64,000 nucleotides of DNA, taken from Trichinella spiralis (Eukaryota > Nematoda > Enoplea > Trichinellida > Trichinellidae). Positions 1 through 12,700 of this stretch are shown piece by piece. The position numbers were made by a program, and so were the translations under genes. The stretch lies in contig CM012954.1 of NCBI GenBank assembly GCA_000181795.3, positions 1,355,689-1,419,688 on the forward strand. Direction: 5' to 3'. A model generated the notes under the pieces. The model searched no databases. It saw only the letters and a program-made list of their open reading frames with translations, and had not been told where the DNA came from. Numbering within the stretch: the first letter of the stretch is position 1; each line of letters starts with the position of its first letter.

Positions 1-470
1 TTTTTAAAAATATTAGCCCCCGGCGGCTGCCCTCTAGGTTTTGCCCCCCGGGCCAAAATAAAAATTTGCAATATGCCCTTAGGGCTCCCCCCCCAGGCAG
101 TTATTATAGCACATATTTGACCTAAGGGGGGTTTTATGCAAATTTTTAATCGCCTGGGGGTAATATGCAAATTTTTATTGCCCTCAGGCTACGCCCGGGG
201 CTATGCCTCAGGCAATTTTTCGAAATTTTCGAAATTTTTAGAAATTTAGCCCCAGGCGTCGCCTCGGGCTATGCCCCAGGGTAAATAAAAATTTGCATAT
301 TCCCGCAGGGTACGCCGGAAGCATTTTATTGCACAATATTTGCCTTCAGGGGGGATATGCAAATTTTCATTTGCTTTTAGGCTATGCCCAGGGCATTCCC
401 TCAGGTATTTTTTCGAAAATTTTCGAATTTTCATAATTCAGCACCACCCTCCTTACTTCTGCAATTTCAT
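1..470. repeat. Mosaic repeat of GC-rich and AT-rich short units
   Basis: The stretch alternates GC-rich elements (variants of gccctcaggctacgcccggg and ctatgcctcaggca) with AT-rich elements (atatgcaaatttttatt, aattttcgaaatttttag). The units recur at irregular spacing and in both orientations, as expected for a degenerate minisatellite or old terminal-repeat debris. The TTCGAA-centred motif also occurs inside the 1.44 kb tandem repeats further right. Short open frames here have no coding character. Confidence 0.6.
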
Positions 471-477
471 ACATGTC

Positions 478-860
478 CCCCCATTGCCTCACTACTTACC
501 TATGCTTTCCCGTACTCCTCTCAGCGTAGAGTTACGCCTCATACTTACCTTTACCTCTACGCTATCACACTTCAATCCACTTAACTGTACGATATTCTTC
601 TTTATATACTTACCTGCAAAACTTACCTTTTACTGCAAAACTCACCTGCACCCTACGTTATCATACTTACCTTCAGTACTTACCTGCACTCCATTTACCT
701 GTACCTTCGAGTACCTGTACCTTTTCATTTTACTCACCTGCACCCTACGTTATCGTACTTACCTTCAGTACTTACCTGCAGTCCATTTACCTGTACCATT
801 TACCGCTTCGACTCTACTTACCTGCATTACTTTATCACTTACCTTGATGCTACGTAGCAG
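478..860. repeat. Degenerate tandem array rich in ACTTACC
   Basis: Pyrimidine-rich repeats built from tacttacctgca, catttacctgtacc and ccctacgttat. The clearest internal duplication is the block starting at 643, repeated at 735 (period 92 bp). The heptamer acttacc occurs ten times (starts 494, 543, 608, 621, 665, 678, 757, 770, 816, 837). Its reverse complement, GGTAAGT, matches a consensus 5' splice site on the minus strand. A 186-codon open frame across it reflects the repeat composition rather than a gene. Confidence 0.65.
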
Positions 861-1144
861 TACTTTACGCTCTCTACTGCTCTTAATGAAGAATTTATAA
901 ACATGCCATGATTCTAAAATACATAGTTGAATTTAGTTGTCATATTACTTAATTATTAAAGAAAAAGCCATACGAATAACAGCAGCATAATAAAAACTAC
1001 GATATTCGATGGAGATCATTCAAGATGCGGCTCTCGTCTTCACAGTTACGCACTAAAACTTTAAATACAATTCTACAAAAAATAATGTACCTTGGGTGAC
1101 AAGGAAAAACAGAACCGTAGGAAACGCAATTTCTGTGCCATCGG

Positions 1145-2420
1145 CTGAGACTAAACAAATTTTCTGATGACGTAATCCATTGCTATCAAGAACAAAATGC
1201 TGGGATGTACAGCGACCTGTTTTATTTAACATATTCCATTGCTGTTATAATATCAAATTCCTTCTTACTATTTGTGATAAGAAAAGGCACACTGGAACAG
1301 CTAGTAAACGATATTGAAACGCCAGGTGAACACCGGTTGGCATCAGTATGGGCTTCATGAGATGACATAATCCACAGCTATTATAAACAAAAACTACTCA
1401 CTAATTTGTCATATCACATTGGAAACGCACTCACGAAAGCATACGACCATCGGGCACCAGCGCTTCTAGACTGTCTCAACGTAATCTGCTAGAATTACAA
1501 TCATTTCTTTCTTACTCTTATGATAAGTGAAACCACACTAGTACCAATGATGAACGTCACTTCGTTAACTTCAACTCAGAGTGCCATCAGAAGAAACATC
1601 GAATTCGCATGATGTTAATGTAATGCTGTCATGGATGAAATGTGCACGCTTTACGTATCCACCTGCAATCAGGAGCAAGTTAAATACTTACCTATGTTTG
1701 TGATGCCACATCTAGAACAAACTGATGTGAACATGACTAAGCACGGTGTCCAGAGCGAAAGGAAGTTGAAAACAGTTCAGCTAATGATGTTATCTGTCAT
1801 TATAGATGTTATCAAATTCAATCCATGTAACATTCGCATCTTCCAGCTGTGTAATTAATCAAATTCAATACTTACTGATAAACGATACTATTTGTGATAA
1901 GCAAAGGCACAATGGGACGGTTAGGAAACGCCTTTTTGTCCATGTGAACAAGGGTTGCCAACGGTACAAGCTTCATGGGATAACGTAATAATCTATAGCT
2001 ATTATAAACAAAAGCTACTTACTAATTTTTGTCATATCACATTGGAAACGCACTCACGAAAGATCTATACGGGTACCAGCGCTTCTCGACTGTCTCAACG
2101 TAATCTGCTAGAATTACAATTATTTATTTCTTTCTTACTCTTATGATAAGTGAAACCACACTAGTACCAATGATGAACGTCACTGCACCAATTTCAACTC
2201 AGAGCGCCATCAGAAGAAATATCGTATTCGCTTGACGTCAATGTAATGCTGCCATAGATAAAATGTGTACACTGTATGATGCAAATGCAATCAGAAGCAA
2301 ATTCAATACTTACGGATGCCACATTTAGAACGAAATGATCTGAACACGACTTATCACGGTGCCCAAAACAAATAAAACTCTATAAAAGCTCAGGTGATGA
2401 CGTAATCTGTAATTATAGAT
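1145..2420. repeat. Direct repeats of about 620 bp, two good and several partial copies
   Basis: The block around 1332-1560 (cacagctattataaacaaaa, then catattggaaacgcactcacgaaag-like text, ending at agtgaaaccacactagtacc) recurs at about 1950-2180 with only scattered changes, an offset near 620 bp. Shorter related pieces with the signature gatgacgtaatc plus attatagat occur near 1165, 1780 and 2390, so the region is a small array of unequal copies. No gene is visible. Confidence 0.7.
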
Positions 2421-2879
2421 TTTACCAAATTCTACATATATCTGATCAGTCCATCGTCTTGCTATCTAACTAAACAAAGTCAATACTTACTGTTTTTTGT
2501 CATACGTTTTTTGAACGCTATGTCAGCAACTTCAACAACTTTTACCCGTCTTTACTGATAATAGATTGCGTCTGTGCATTTTCAAAATGTAGCAAGGCAA
2601 ATGTAATTTTCAATTCGTAAAAGAATTGAATCAAGACCACCCAATCTATGATATCATATACATGATAATTTAATATTAATGCTGCAGTTAGAATGAAAGT
2701 AATGTGGCGCTATTGGCACTGTAACCTAAAAACTAAATTTAACAGAAAAATTCAAGTGAAAAGCAAGCCACATTTATCATGATGCATAGTTACCATATTC
2801 AGTTGGTTTTCAGGTACTGTTTGTTTCACATTCATTGATATGAATATAAAAATGTCAATTCTGAAAGTAAATTATATCA

Positions 2880-3560
2880 CAAAATAAAAAACAAAGAGTT
2901 CCTTCTTCTTCAGCATCTGTTGTTCCTGAAAGTTAGCAATAACAACAATAGAAAAGAAACCCGTCAGTTTCCATTCACCATATAAGTAAAGTAACATGCA
3001 TAGCATGCCACCACCAAAATATCAAATCCAACTTACCAGTTATTCATGGATGGTGTTGAAGAGCGCAATTATAGTTGACCACGTGCTAGATTGATAGCAT
3101 TGCAGTGAACTGAATAACCTAATAAAATCGATGTGCTTAGTCAATTGTATAATAAGTAAATTATGCAAATGACTATTTACTTTGCTTCAGGAAGAATAAC
3201 CTAATTTTCCATCACTAATAGCGCAGTAAAATAAACATTATGAGCAACATTATAAAACGAGACGATGAAATTTATTACGTTTTTATTTACACACTTCCTA
3301 TTACTACGTAATATTGCATTGTTATGCAAATTTTTTCCCTAAAATTACCTAAAACGTAAAGTTATTAACATAAAGCATCGCAAATTACTAAAAATAAACG
3401 GAAATGTTATCACTGCGTATTTATGTATGTTGTGGAATTTAGTTGCTTGAAAGTACAAGGTGATTCAATAATTTATATTTTATCAATGCTTTTCTTCTAA
3501 TCAAAATTATAATTTTAAATAGCTCCCACTGAAAATAGTTGCGAAAATAAAATACTTTTT
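2880..3560. repeat. Segmental duplication A, copy 1
   Basis: Diverged but colinear with 6165-6860. Shared landmarks are cctgaaagt near 2930 and 6200, gaattatagttg followed by cacgtgc near 3070 and 6415, taaattatgcaaat near 3160 and 6505, and matching AT-rich text after 3240 and 6580. The offset is about 3.3 kb. Similarity is patchy, so the duplication is old. No coding function is seen. Confidence 0.5.
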
Positions 3561-4849
3561 CAGATTTATGGAAAATTAAACAGTTGTCATGAAATTTTGT
3601 AATATGCAGTTTATCTCAGTACAGAAGTTAACAACTGCGCAGCGTAGACATAAAGATGGTAAGCGGCTGCTCCACGGGGTATGCAGCTTGACAGCTCACC
3701 TCCACGTTCGTTTGCGCCTTAGGATAATTTATAGCAAGACTGCAAACTTGGTTGAGCACTGCATCAACGCGCCACACAATGTGAGAAAAACCCTAATCGC
3801 AGAAATTCAGTAACTGAGCGATTTGCAATGAATTCAAGAAACTTATGCGGGTGACATTTCTGTATTGCTTTTTATGAAAAGAATAAAACAAAAGAATCAC
3901 GAGTAGCCTGGATTTTGTTATATTGTTAGTCGATAACAATTATGAGAAATTAGATTTATGAGATAAAAACAGCTAAGTGCTGTTCATTCAACTGTAAATA
4001 GGGGGTGGGCAGAATTTTCAGTTGAATGTGATCTCTGTTCAGCTTAGTATTATTAAGGGATCAGTAATGGGGATCATTAGAAAGGAAAGGAGGGCGGGAC
4101 AGCATAGCTGGAAGGAATGGGCAAGAAGTTGAAGGATGGAGGAGGTGGAAGTTGTCATATGCGTTCTTCCACTCAATCATCACGTATAATATTCAGGCGT
4201 TGTTTCATTTATCAATACTGACAACATTGATGGGCATTGAGTTATTTTCTCAATGACAGAAATTAGGTGCATCTGTATAAGTCAGTGCTACGGGCCATAC
4301 AATATCATAATAGAAACTTTAAGGAGTCATTTCAAAAATGAAGGGAACGTTACTGCCATTCTGAAAGTATGAAAGGTGGTAGTATAAAAGTAGGTTCTCT
4401 AACTAACAGCAGCTTTCCTATGTCATGCTGAAACAATCTTGTGCACGATTTGAGCAGTGACAAGCATTTAGGGGTGCGATTGTGCGACTGCAGTATCCCG
4501 ATGACAGACATTTTCTTTAAACAATTGGGCAAATATGTTACCTTAGCAATTAACATTACAGTGGGCAGTAAAGATAATGCGGGAGGGGTTCAACTGCTAT
4601 GTCAGAGTACTACTTTACAAATGGATTTGTAAGGACGATTGAAAATTATAGCAAAATATACCATTAGTACTATTATATATTGGCTTGGCCGTAATAAAGT
4701 GTCGAATGTTAATATAACATCATTACAGAAGAACAACGCGCTAGTTTCCATTCAAAAAGACTAAAATCAAACAACTACAAAAAGCTTAAAAAGCGCGCAT
4801 GTTTAGTGCAGTGTGCCAAAAGAAAGAATGAAAGCATTGTATGAAAAAT
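3561..4849. other. No gene recognised
   Basis: AT-rich sequence with only short open frames (the longest, at 3589-3813, is 74 codons) that show no family similarity, signal peptide or convincing splice context. I see no RNA gene or structured repeat. Confidence 0.5.
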
Positions 4850-5340
4850 AGCAAATATATGAAAATTCATACCTGTCAGCAGACCTGTCAGGGATAGTGT
4901 AAAGCAAGCGTAGAGTCATACATTTTGTAACTGATGTTCATGGTTTCTTCATATTTTTAGTCTCGCAATCGCAACGTAATTGTTGCAGTGAAGCATCGAA
5001 ATGACCAAATAACGCAATGCAGTAAGTAAATAGACCGCCCTTCAGCAGCGAACATTTATACTATAATGGAGTTCCTTCAATAAACAGAAATTTATATAAG
5101 GAACATTGCTACCGTATTTGAATAGCACAAAGTGCACGTAGCAGAATGCCAACGGCAGTGTTTACCATCACATTAGCATAAAGTTACTCTTCTGACCTAG
5201 AAATGCATGTATGCTTTAAAAACGTATAATAATGTAATGAGCTAACAACAAAGATTATAATAATTGCTGAACAAAAACAGAATCCTGAATACGTTACAGA
5301 TCAAAGCCACTATCTATCACAAATAATATTATGGCGTAAA
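4850..5340. repeat. Segmental duplication B, copy 1
   Basis: Colinear with 12180-12700. Shared landmarks are attcatac followed by cagac (4868 and 12191), gttgcagtgaagc versus gttacagtgaagc, gaatgcca.cggca followed by tt.accatcaaatta-like text (5145 and 12470), cataaagtt followed by ctgacct, and aatgagct (5236 and 12556). Identity by eye is well below that of the 1.44 kb tandem repeats, so the event is older. Confidence 0.5.
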
Positions 5341-6164
5341 TTAAAGAAGTATAAAATAGTTTCTTACGTATACGTAAATGGGGCTGCACTGGCACGATAA
5401 TAATGTCGCAATATTGAGTAAAATTCATTCATTATTTTAAAGGAACTGATTGTTTAGTGAACATTTCAATCAGACTTTGATCAACCACTTTGAAAAGAAA
5501 AATGAATGCAAAAAACAGAAGAATGGCAAAAAATAACATTTACTTAAAACGCAAGCATAATGAATTGGTAATTTCATTTAATGCACATGCTGGATTGAAG
5601 TACTGAAAACTGTGCATCACGGTTGTCACTTTAGTCAGTGTGGAACCGGCAATATTGTTATCTTATATGCATGGAGGAAATACAGAAGCAAATTATTAAA
5701 AATTTATAGATTTTGCACCCTGACACTTCACATCGTGCACTAATGCACATTCATTTACGATGCGATCTAGTGATGCATATCTTTGATTTCTGAAAACATG
5801 CAAATTTAGCGTGGTACTCACCATAGTATAATGATTGCAAGTTCTACTTCATTTTCATCTCCCGTGTGTGAAGTATTCAGTTTCATATTATGCTAATTGT
5901 GAAGGTGAAAATGGTGAACGGAAAAGTATACTATGCTTCTTTTGTTTGTTTGAAGCTCCTTTAAAAATCAAAAGTAATGTACTACTAATAATATTTGTAA
6001 GTGAATAGTGCTAGCATAAACCCATATAAGTTCACATTTATTATGTTTGTCAAGTTATGCGAATAGCATATATCACAAAAGTATCAGCATACATTCTCAA
6101 ACATCACTTACCTTTTAAAAATACATGACTTTCAAAAGTCGAATTATATTTCTTACATGCCACT
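5341..6164. other. No gene recognised
   Basis: AT-rich intergenic sequence between two duplicated blocks. No open frame above about 60 codons, no splice-supported exon and no RNA signature were seen. Confidence 0.45.
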
Positions 6165-6860
6165 CTTTTGTTGCATTTATTTCCAAATCATGACAATCCT
6201 GAAAGTGAATAATATTATTGTGGTCATCTCAACATAAAAACAAATATAGGTACACGTTTGGGTAAACCATCTAAAAGGAAATAATAATAATATTAATACA
6301 GATGCCGATTAATGTTCTCTCACTATAATTACAAATCAACCAAATAGCATTCATAGAAAAGTAAAGGCAACATAATATCAATCATAATTCAAAGATGGTT
6401 ATGAAGTGTGGAATTATAGTTGAACACGTGCCTCTAGCTGTCGCACCGCACTAAATAACTGAACATAATAGAAATGCTCTGAAGTGGTGTTTAATAGTAA
6501 ATAAATTATGCAAATAGAAAAGGACTTTGCCTCTGGTAAGAACAGGCTAATTTTATATTACTTGTAGCGTGGTAGCGTGCATATGGTGAACAATTTAATT
6601 AAATGACGAACGTCATTTGCTTTTTATTTAAATACATAATATAACGTAATATTTCTTTACGATGCCAATTTCTTTCACTGAAATATTATGAAAAGCTGAA
6701 AGACTAAATATTTCTAACACAATCTGCAAAAACTTCTAAATTAATAGAATTTAGCTAAGTGAAAGTGTATTGTCATGCAGTACATTGTATTGCATGTTTT
6801 CCTTACAATCAATATTCAAAGTGTAATGAGCAGTTTTCACCAAAAATCAACTTACAAAAT
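6165..6860. repeat. Segmental duplication A, copy 2
   Basis: Diverged partner of 2880-3560; see that entry for the landmarks. Order and spacing are kept, which argues against chance AT-rich similarity. Confidence 0.5.
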
Positions 6861-7429
6861 ATAATATCAGTTAAATACATGTTCTGAATAAAATTAATAA
6901 TATATTTTAAGAAAAGTTAGCATAGAAATAATGTTCAGCTTCAATCCATTAGTAGGAGCCACAATTACTAAAAAATACCATAATAATAATTATAATTAGA
7001 AGAAGTGACAAATAAACGATTGATACAAACAACACAATTACAAAAACAATTACGATTTTTCAAAATCATCAACAAGAAAGAATACAAGGAAATTTCAAAT
7101 TCTATACATGCTTGTGATAAAGAAATGCAGAAAGTAAATGAAAGGTGAAATATCCCCTTAAACAAAACGAAATGCGACATACAGAAAAATCGCTAAATCG
7201 CTTCACTTTCATGTTCTGATTACAGCATAAATACCATTTGAATATTTCTGAAAACATCAATAGCATTATACATTTGTATTTGAAAAATAATTAATATAGT
7301 TGTCAAAGAAGGTAAGCTTTATTACTTCAAATATAATGGATTGAACAATACGAAAAAAATATTGAAACAGGCTAATCACTTATAAAACAAAGTGCAAAAT
7401 GCTTCATTTATTAAATTTCACGCAAATTG

Positions 7430-10400
7430 GGTATATATAAACAAAGTTACGGTTGCGTAAATATTCTATCAATCAAGATAAACAAACTGCCAAATTTAAA
7501 GCAGTTTATTTCAGAAGTATCGAAATGTGTTCAACCAGACTGTGCAGAACTCTCCAATTTATCGATATGTAACCAAGAAAAGAATTCAAAATTTCGAAAA
7601 AATTTTTTTCACGAAAAGGTGAAAACAGCAAAGTCTATAGCTCACAAAATTTCGAAATTTTTGAAAATCCTATTTTTTTCCAAAAATAGTATCAGAATGT
7701 AAGAAAAAATTAAAAAACAACATAAAGATTGGTCTCACGTTGGTTGATTGCGTATTTCTTGAGATACTGTAGAAAAATTGAAACAAAAATACAATTTTAA
7801 TGATGGAGAAAGGAAAAGAAATAAAATAAAAAAGTTGAAAAGATATTAGTAGAAAACTATTTTGTTAAAGTTTATCAAGAAATCCAGAATATTTTGAACA
7901 GAAACAGGTTCTTGTTTAAATAACATTTGTTCCTGAATTTTCTTTCCATATTACAGCATACAAAGTTTCAAATTTTTCTTAACGCTATTTCCTTGATTGA
8001 ATACGCTAAAGAAAGAAGAATTAGTCAAAATAATAATATATAAATGCAATTTTATTTCAACGTGCGGTTGCTTATATTTGTAAATGTCACAATCCCTAAC
8101 CAACTATTCCAACAAATTTCTGAAAATATCATCGATTACATGTTGATGAAAATTTATATACCCATAGTTTACGTATTATTGTAGTTGGTAATCAATCATG
8201 CAATAAATAAATCGTTCGTATTTCGTGGAAACGTGCTTTTAGTGTTTTTGAACTTATAGTTTAATATCTGAGCGGTTTCGAAGCAATTCTGTTCACGGAG
8301 ATATTGTTTCATCTTCAGTTGTTAGTCTAATTATGATTATTCGATTTCAAACTAATTATTATCAAAGCAAATACTATATGTAAAGCTCATTTTGTTATGT
8401 GGAATTCAAGGAGTGCTGAAAATGAGAATAAATCAAAATAGCCGCAGGTTTAATACCAATGACATGCTAATGTAATGATAAGAATCATGAACAGCATTGT
8501 AATTCATGAAATGATTAGTTTTCAAACAAAGCAAATATTTGCTAAGCATACGTTAAGACAATATAAATAATAATAATAATAATATATTCGACGTCTAAGA
8601 GAAATAACGTTTGAAATTCGTTTCATCTGATGATAATAAACAGATAAATTGGAAAAAAGTTCATATAATATTGAGCGATTAAATCAAATTTCAGCAAATT
8701 TTGAAACAACATTTGATAACTTAATCGGATTAGACTGAAAATAACGGAAAATTGGTTTGCTGAAAACTAAAATATATTGCACGAGGATGCATTTTTGGAC
8801 AGATTATAGCAGTAGAGTGCCAAGAATGGTTCATTAAGTGAATCTCACAAACTGCAGTTCAGTTTAAAGAAAGTTACCGATGGGCAACTTTCCTGTATAT
8901 TAAAATAGACAAACTGTTAAGTTTGAAATCAATTTATTCCATACGTATGGAATTGTATTCAAACAGAATTTGCAGAACTCCCTGATCTTTCGATATATAA
9001 ATAACTATATTCATCAAAAGAATTCAAAATTTCGAAAAAATATTTTTCACGAAAAACGCGAAAACAGCAAAGTCTATAGTCCACGAAATTTCGAAATTTT
9101 CGAAAATCCTATTTTTCTCAAAAAATAATGTGAGAATGTAGGAAAATATTAGAAAACAACAATGAGCTTGGTACCACGTTGCCTGATTGCGTATTTCTAG
9201 AGATATTGTAGAAAAACTGAAACTAAAATACAATTTTAATGATGAAGAAAGGAAAAAAATAAAATAAAAATGTTGAAAAGATATTAGTAGATAACGATTT
9301 TATTAAAGTTTATCAAAAAATTCACAATATTTTGAACAAAAACAGGTTCTTGTTAAAATAACATTTGTTCCTGAATTTTGTTTCCATATTACAGCAACCA
9401 AAAAGTTTCAATTTTTGTTAACGCTATTTCATTGATTGAATACACTAAAGAAAGAAGAATTAGTGAAAATAATAATATATAAATGCAATTTTATTTCAAC
9501 GTGCGGTTGCTTATATTTGTAAATGTCACAATCCCTAACCAACTATTCCAACAAATTTCTGAAAATATCATCTATTACATGTTGATGAAAATTTATATAC
9601 CCATAGTTTACGTATTATTGTAGTTGGTAATCAACTATGCAAGAAACAGATCGTTCGTATTTCGTGGAAACATGCTTTTAGTGTTTTTGAACTTATAAGT
9701 TAATATCTGAGCGGTTTCGAAACAATTCTGTACACGGAGATATTGTTTCATCTTCAGTTGTTAGTCTAATTATGATTATTCCATTTCGAACTAATTATTA
9801 TCAAAACAAATACTATATGTAAGGCTCAGTTTGTTATGTGGAATTCACGGAGTGCTGAAAATGAGAATAAATCAAAATAGCCGCAGGTTTAGTACCAATG
9901 ACATGCTAATGTAGTGATAAGAATCATGAACAGCATTGTAATTCATGAAATGATTAGTTTTCAAACAAAGCAAATATTTGCTAAGCATACGTTAAGACAA
10001 TATAAATAATAATAATAATAATAATGTATTCGACGTCTAAGAGAAATAACGTTTGAAATTCGTTTCATCTGATGATAATAAACAGATAAATTAGAAAAAA
10101 GTTCATATAATATTGAGCGATTAAATCAAATTTCAGCAAGTTTTGAAACAACATTTGATAACTTAATCGGATTAGGCTGAAAATAACGGAAAATTGGTTT
10201 GCTGAAAACTGAAATATATTGTACAAGGATGCATTTTTGGACAAATTATAGCACTAGAATGCCAAGAATGGTTCATTAGCTGAATCTCACAGAGTTCAGT
10301 TCAGTTTAAAGAAAGTTACTGATGAGCAACTTTCCTGTGTATTAAAATAGACAAACTGTTAAGTTTAAAATCAATTTATTTCATACGTATGGAATTGTGT

Positions 10401-10985
10401 TCAAACAGAATTTGCAGAACTCCCTAATCTTTCGATATATAAATAACTATATTCATCAAAAGAATTCAAAATTTCGAAAAAATATTTTTCACGAAAAACG
10501 CGAAAACAGCAAAGTCTATAGTCCATGAAATTTCGAAATTTTCGAAAATCCTATTTTTTTCCTAAAATTGTGTCAAAATGTAGGAAAAAATTAAAAAAGA
10601 ACAATGAGGTTGGTCTCACGTTGGTTGATTGCGTATTTCTTGAGATATTATACAATAAAACGATAAAATACAATTTTAATGATGAAGAAAGGAAAAAAAT
10701 AAAATAAAAAAGTTGAAAAGATATTAGTAGAAAACGATTTTATTAAAGTTTATCAAAAAATTCACAATATTTTGAACAAAAACAGGTTCTTGTTAAAATA
10801 ACATTTGTTCCTGAATTTTGTTTCCATATTACAGCATCCAAAAAGTTTCAAATTTTTGTTAACGCTATTTCCATGATTGAATACATTAGAAAAAGAAGAA
10901 TTTGTCAAAATAATCATATATAAATGCAATTTTAATCCAACCTGCTGTTGCTTATATTTGTAAATGTCACAATCCCTAACAAACT
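7430..10985. repeat. 1.44 kb tandem repeat, 2.5 copies
   Basis: Three head-to-tail copies. The marker agaattcaaaatttcgaaaa lies at 7581, 9019 and 10461, giving periods of 1438 and 1442 bp. Copy 1 runs from about 7430, copy 2 from about 8860 and copy 3 from about 10305. Copy 3 breaks off after tgtcacaatccctaac near 10980. Copies 1 and 2 are nearly identical over long stretches (8000-8700 versus 9440-10140), while their left ends are more diverged. Each copy contains a TTCGAA-rich, partly palindromic segment of about 90 bp. No long open frame, transposase or terminal inverted repeat was found, so it looks like a long-unit satellite or a non-coding duplication. Confidence 0.85.
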
Positions 10986-12179
10986 TGTATTTTGATTTAA
11001 TTTCTATTGTGAATTACTGCTTTAAGGGTGATTTTGATCAGCTGTATTATACCATTGTAAACAGGTGGAAAATTATTTCAAATATCTACATATTTTGTGT
11101 GAATAAAGTAGAGAATCACCGATGAAGATGATAAAAAGTATAGCATTCAATGAAATGATTGTTTTCTAACAAGTGTAAGAAATGCAAGGCATATGTTGGT
11201 ACAATCGGGTATTAACGAATGTTCTGCGGGTATAATGTTTGAAATTCAATTCACGGTTTCACTGGAACACATTAATGAAAATTTAAACCGTACAACGTTT
11301 CGTTTGCACCACAGCGTTCTTTGAAACAACTTTCAACATACTAATGCTGTTGTACAAATATAGCGAGCAATTTCAATAAACGATGACTGTTATTACGGCT
11401 TTGTTTACATTTCATTATATGCAAAGTTTTATTGGTATATAAATGTTTCGCTGAAATTACACTAAAATCTATTCTTTTGACGTTACGAAAACAACACGAA
11501 CATTTCAATTTCATTAAATCCTTCTATTTCATACATAAAAGTTTGAAGTTTATTAATAGCATAAACTGACGAAAACATAAAAATGTGCTTGATGAAACAA
11601 AATCAAATAGGCATTTTTCATTCTTAATTTAACGCTAATTAAATCAATAACTGAAAAAACGGCATTAAATTTCATGAAATGATTGCCATGAACTGTGGAT
11701 TCTACAGTAATAAACACAAAGAAATGCAGGAAATAATAAGTAACATTCAAATTTTCATTTATGTTCTACTTTTGAAAATGCCTAATAATTTCAAATCGGA
11801 GAACTCAGAGGCTTCGTCAGCAGTGTCTTTCAAAATGTTTTTACTGTGATTAAAGAAATATTCAGAAATGAAAAAATACCTTTGAGTATATCGCCAAAAC
11901 TGCATTGTCCTTCCTACTTTTACTTTATAGGTTTCGTCCTTAAGTCCTTACTTTCCATTTATTAAAATTATGAATATGTTTCACGTATTTCTGAAACGTA
12001 TCGAATGTTAATTCTAGCTGAATATTTGTCGTGTCGTTGGTTTGTTAAACGTTATTATAGATGAAAGAAGTTTTATTTTCAATTCACAAAAGTCACAATT
12101 AACCGCTAACAGAAATGGCAAAACTGGTCATCTTCAATGTAATATATTAAAAATAAAATAAAGAAATAACTGGCAACAA
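10986..12179. other. No gene recognised
   Basis: AT-rich sequence directly right of the truncated third 1.44 kb repeat. Only short open frames without similarity are present (11553-11750, minus, 65 codons). Confidence 0.45.
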
Positions 12180-12700
12180 ATATAAATATAATTCATACTT
12201 GAAAACAGACGCCGTTAGTGATGGAGTGTGGCGGAGATGAGGAGCAAAATTTTCCAATTTCTGTTTAATGCCAGTGACCGCATTTTCTGTCTAGTACGAA
12301 TATGGTATTCGTTACAGTGAAGCTGCAAAATGTGCAAATTACGCGACGCAGTCATTGAAGCGTTCTTCATTAGCGAATACTTGTACATAAACTGCATGTC
12401 GACAATAAAGAGCGTTTTATATGTAAGAAACCGCCTGCGGATTTGAATGGCTCAACGTGCTTTCAGCTGAATGCCATCGGCATAGTTCACCATCAAATTA
12501 TCATAAAGTTGCTTTGCTGACCTGTAAACACGGATGTTTGTCTAGCGTAAAGTAAGGCAATGAGCTCTCGTGGCGCTTCAATGTGCGCTATTATTATTTA
12601 GTTGGATTATGATTTTGCGGCACAAGAAACGTTGAACAGTATGAGTAGTAGTTGTTCAGAAGTGAACAGCAGCTCAAAGCACTGATTTTCCATCATAAGC
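12180..12700. repeat. Segmental duplication B, copy 2
   Basis: Diverged partner of 4850-5340. The offset of about 7.3 kb falls to about 3.8 kb if the 3.55 kb tandem-repeat block is subtracted, close to the 3.3 kb offset of duplication A. The two pairs may therefore be parts of one old tandem duplication. Confidence 0.5.

Noticed and set aside
643-800. Possible CRISPR-like array
   Set aside because: Repeats are degenerate, spacers are not unique, and the DNA is eukaryotic.
340-900. 186-codon plus-strand open frame
   Set aside because: Lies wholly inside the acttacc-rich degenerate repeat. Composition is dominated by Leu, Thr, Tyr and Pro from repeated pyrimidine units, with no domain or splice context.
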